Below, one piece after another: positions 3,631 through 5,343 of a DNA stretch of 5,343 nucleotides. The notes under the pieces are model-generated. The model saw nothing but the letters and a program-made list of their open reading frames with translations, was not told the origin of the DNA and did not search any database. Source of the stretch: Eggerthellales bacterium UBA948 (GTDB lineage Bacteria; Actinomycetota; Coriobacteriia; Coriobacteriales; UBA8131); the NCBI GenBank assembly GCA_002293265.1, contig DBCW01000019.1, forward strand, positions 1 through 5,343, in the 5' to 3' direction. Position 1 is the first letter of the stretch; each line of letters opens with the position of its first letter. Position numbers and translations under genes: made by a program.

Positions 3631-5343
3631 ATGTCATCGATTACGCGAAGAAAATTTGTTGTCGGTGCCGGAATCTTAGGCATTACGGCAGCCTTGGGAA
3701 CTGCGTTTGGATGCAGCAGTAACAACAACACCATACAAGAAGGATCGACACCAAATCAGATCGAAAGAAAGCTTGGGTACTGTTGTCAATGCACCTATCG
3801 CGCATGTGGTCTTTGGGCAACAGTAGAGGATGGCGTGCTTATGGGAATCGAGGGTTGCGATGAGCGCACTACAAATCTGGGTACCCTCTGTCCAAGGCCG
3901 CTAGCATATCCTATGTATCAATATAATCCGTATCGCATAAAAGCACCCATGAAACGTACAAATCCTAAAAAAGGAATGGACATTGATCCGGGCTGGGTAG
4001 AGATTACTTGGGATGAAGCTTTCGATCTTGCCGGAAACATATTAAAGGATGTGTACGATACTAATCCCGATCAGTTAGTGCATCTTTACGGTTTTTCTGA
4101 CAGAGATGCCGTTGAATCCGGCTTAGCCGGCATACGTTGCTTTGCGCCGGCTTTTGGCACACATACAATCAATTCTTCAAAAGGTCAATTTTGTGCTATG
4201 CACTACGCATCTGCAACAACTATGGACGATGCTGAGAATCATCAGATGGATTCTGCTCACTCCAAATATGTTGTAGTAATCGGAAAAGGCTTGGGAATGA
4301 CTGCGGGCATTGCTGATGGAAAAGCACGTGGTGCTGCTTACTGGTTACGCAACGGAGGCAAAGGTGTATTTGTTGATCCTGCTTGCACCATCGAGGCCAG
4401 TGCAGGCGAGTGGGTGCCAATAAAACCATCGACTGAGCTGTCGTTTACCTATGCGCTCCTCTATTCCATGATGTACGAGTTGGGTAACTTTGACATCGAA
4501 ATGGTGAAGCATCGCTCTAACGCTCCGTACCTGATCGGCAATGATGGTGAATATGTGCGGGGAGAGTCAGGTAAACCTCAGATGTGGGATGAAGAAGACA
4601 AAGTTCCGCGTGATTTTGATGCTGCTGAATTTAAGGAAGATCCCAATCGTGCGGCACTTGAAGGTACCTATCAGGTAGGTGATGTAGAAGGAACTACGGT
4701 ATATACGCTCTTCAAGGCCTGCTTCACCAACTACACACCTGAATGGGCAGAAAACATCTGTACCGTATCTGCCGCAAAGATTCGCGAGATTGCCAAAGAC
4801 CTCATAGATAATGCTCGTATCGGTGAAACAATTGAAATTCAAGGTAAGACTTTACCGTATCGCCCTTCAGTAGTCATCGGAGGACGCAGTATCACCAATC
4901 ATGAGGATGGAGAACAGATCGATATGTCGATTCGTTTCATCAACCAGTTATTAGGCAACAATGAGGTTCCCGGTGGTGCAAATGAAACCTCTGTCGGTCC
5001 ACTACCAACAGATGACGACGGTGTTATTAAGACCATGTTCGAAGCCGTTCCCTGCAAAGGCGTGACGTGGCCGCCGACTGCGTTTGACTTGAAAGACATC
5101 TATCCCCATAGACACAGCACCGACAGCCTTCTTTGGCAGGTTATATCAGAGGGACCCGAAAAATACGGCTTCGAATTTAAACCACGCGTCTTATTTTCAG
5201 CTAGCGCGAATTCAGTAACATGCACATGTAATCCGGATACAGTCATTGATGCTTTAGGGAAATTTGAGTACATAATCTATGCTTGCTGCTATCACATGGA
5301 TGAGACCGCGATGATGGCAGACCTTTTGCTTCCAAGCCACTCT
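3631..5343 (+). CDS. Tat-exported molybdopterin (bis-MGD) oxidoreductase, DMSO-reductase family, 3' truncated
   Basis: The visible 571 residues begin with a twin-arginine signal (TRRKFV, residues 5-10) and a hydrophobic stretch to about residue 27. C28 in AFGCSS might serve as an imperfect lipobox. An N-terminal cluster domain has C51, C54, C59 and C87 (LCPRP), consistent with one [4Fe-4S] cluster. Molybdopterin-domain signatures follow: WDEAFDLA, YGFSDRD, the segment VFVDPACTIEASAGEWVPI with the following PST, and near the edge ADLLLPSHS. C188 in GQFCAMH aligns by eye with the metal-ligand position (serine in DmsA), suggesting a cysteine-ligated molybdenum. Family members run about 700-900 residues, so the missing part would be mainly the C-terminal cofactor-binding domain. 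It is the likely catalytic partner of the iron-sulfur protein at 378, acting outside the membrane on an unknown electron acceptor or donor. The family is firm; the substrate is not assignable. Confidence 0.93.
   Translation, partial: MSSITRRKFVVGAGILGITAALGTAFGCSSNNNTIQEGSTPNQIERKLGYCCQCTYRACGLWATVEDGVLMGIEGCDERTTNLGTLCPRPLAYPMYQYNPYRIKAPMKRTNPKKGMDIDPGWVEITWDEAFDLAGNILKDVYDTNPDQLVHLYGFSDRDAVESGLAGIRCFAPAFGTHTINSSKGQFCAMHYASATTMDDAENHQMDSAHSKYVVVIGKGLGMTAGIADGKARGAAYWLRNGGKGVFVDPACTIEASAGEWVPIKPSTELSFTYALLYSMMYELGNFDIEMVKHRSNAPYLIGNDGEYVRGESGKPQMWDEEDKVPRDFDAAEFKEDPNRAALEGTYQVGDVEGTTVYTLFKACFTNYTPEWAENICTVSAAKIREIAKDLIDNARIGETIEIQGKTLPYRPSVVIGGRSITNHEDGEQIDMSIRFINQLLGNNEVPGGANETSVGPLPTDDDGVIKTMFEAVPCKGVTWPPTAFDLKDIYPHRHSTDSLLWQVISEGPEKYGFEFKPRVLFSASANSVTCTCNPDTVIDALGKFEYIIYACCYHMDETAMMADLLLPSHS

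Noticed and set aside
4220..5099. Minus-strand open frames inside the oxidoreductase gene (for example 4220-4429, 4567-4842, 4899-5099)
   Set aside because: They lie opposite an uninterrupted coding frame with clear molybdopterin-family motifs, and they have no recognisable domains of their own.

Overview
The window holds one respiratory gene block read left to right, preceded by a tRNA gene on the opposite strand that is cut by the left edge. The genes suggest an anaerobically respiring bacterium. They encode a four-cluster iron-sulfur electron-transfer subunit, a histidine kinase with a probable haem-binding sensor domain, an OmpR/PhoB-type response regulator, and a Tat-exported molybdopterin oxidoreductase. 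The style resembles anaerobic Coriobacteriia (Eggerthellaceae-like) or Desulfitobacterium-like Clostridia, where such modules are abundant. Base composition looks moderate by eye, which does not fit the high-GC Eggerthella species well. The taxonomic suggestion is an inference, not a match.

Layout. Positions 1-71 (minus) are tRNA-Pro(GGG), missing its 3' end, with a plausible promoter at 113-141. Positions 72-377 are non-coding and hold the divergent promoter region. It contains three copies of an AGTAYTWTTTTT-like direct repeat, a consensus -35 TTGACA with a -10-like TACTAT, and two small dyads. Positions 378-1013 encode the DmsB-like [4Fe-4S] protein. Its stop overlaps the start of the sensor kinase (1010-2683) as ATGA. 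An 85-bp gap with a strong hairpin and a possible 23-codon leader ORF leads to the response regulator (2769-3482, TTG start). A 148-bp gap with a good sigma70-type promoter precedes the molybdenum catalytic subunit (3631 to beyond the right edge; 571 codons visible).

How it may work together. The catalytic subunit and iron-sulfur subunit look like two parts of one DMSO-reductase-family enzyme. The regulatory pair lies between them and would control the enzyme in response to a signal sensed outside the membrane. The sensor carries a CxxCH motif typical of covalently bound c-type haem in a DUF3365/Tll0287-like domain, so redox state or a small ligand is the likeliest input. The substrate cannot be read from the sequence, and a membrane anchor, if there is one, would lie beyond the right edge. 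The least expected features are the haem-type kinase translationally coupled to the electron-transfer subunit, a cysteine in the presumed molybdenum-ligand position of a DmsA-like protein, and the leader ORF/hairpin in front of the regulator gene.
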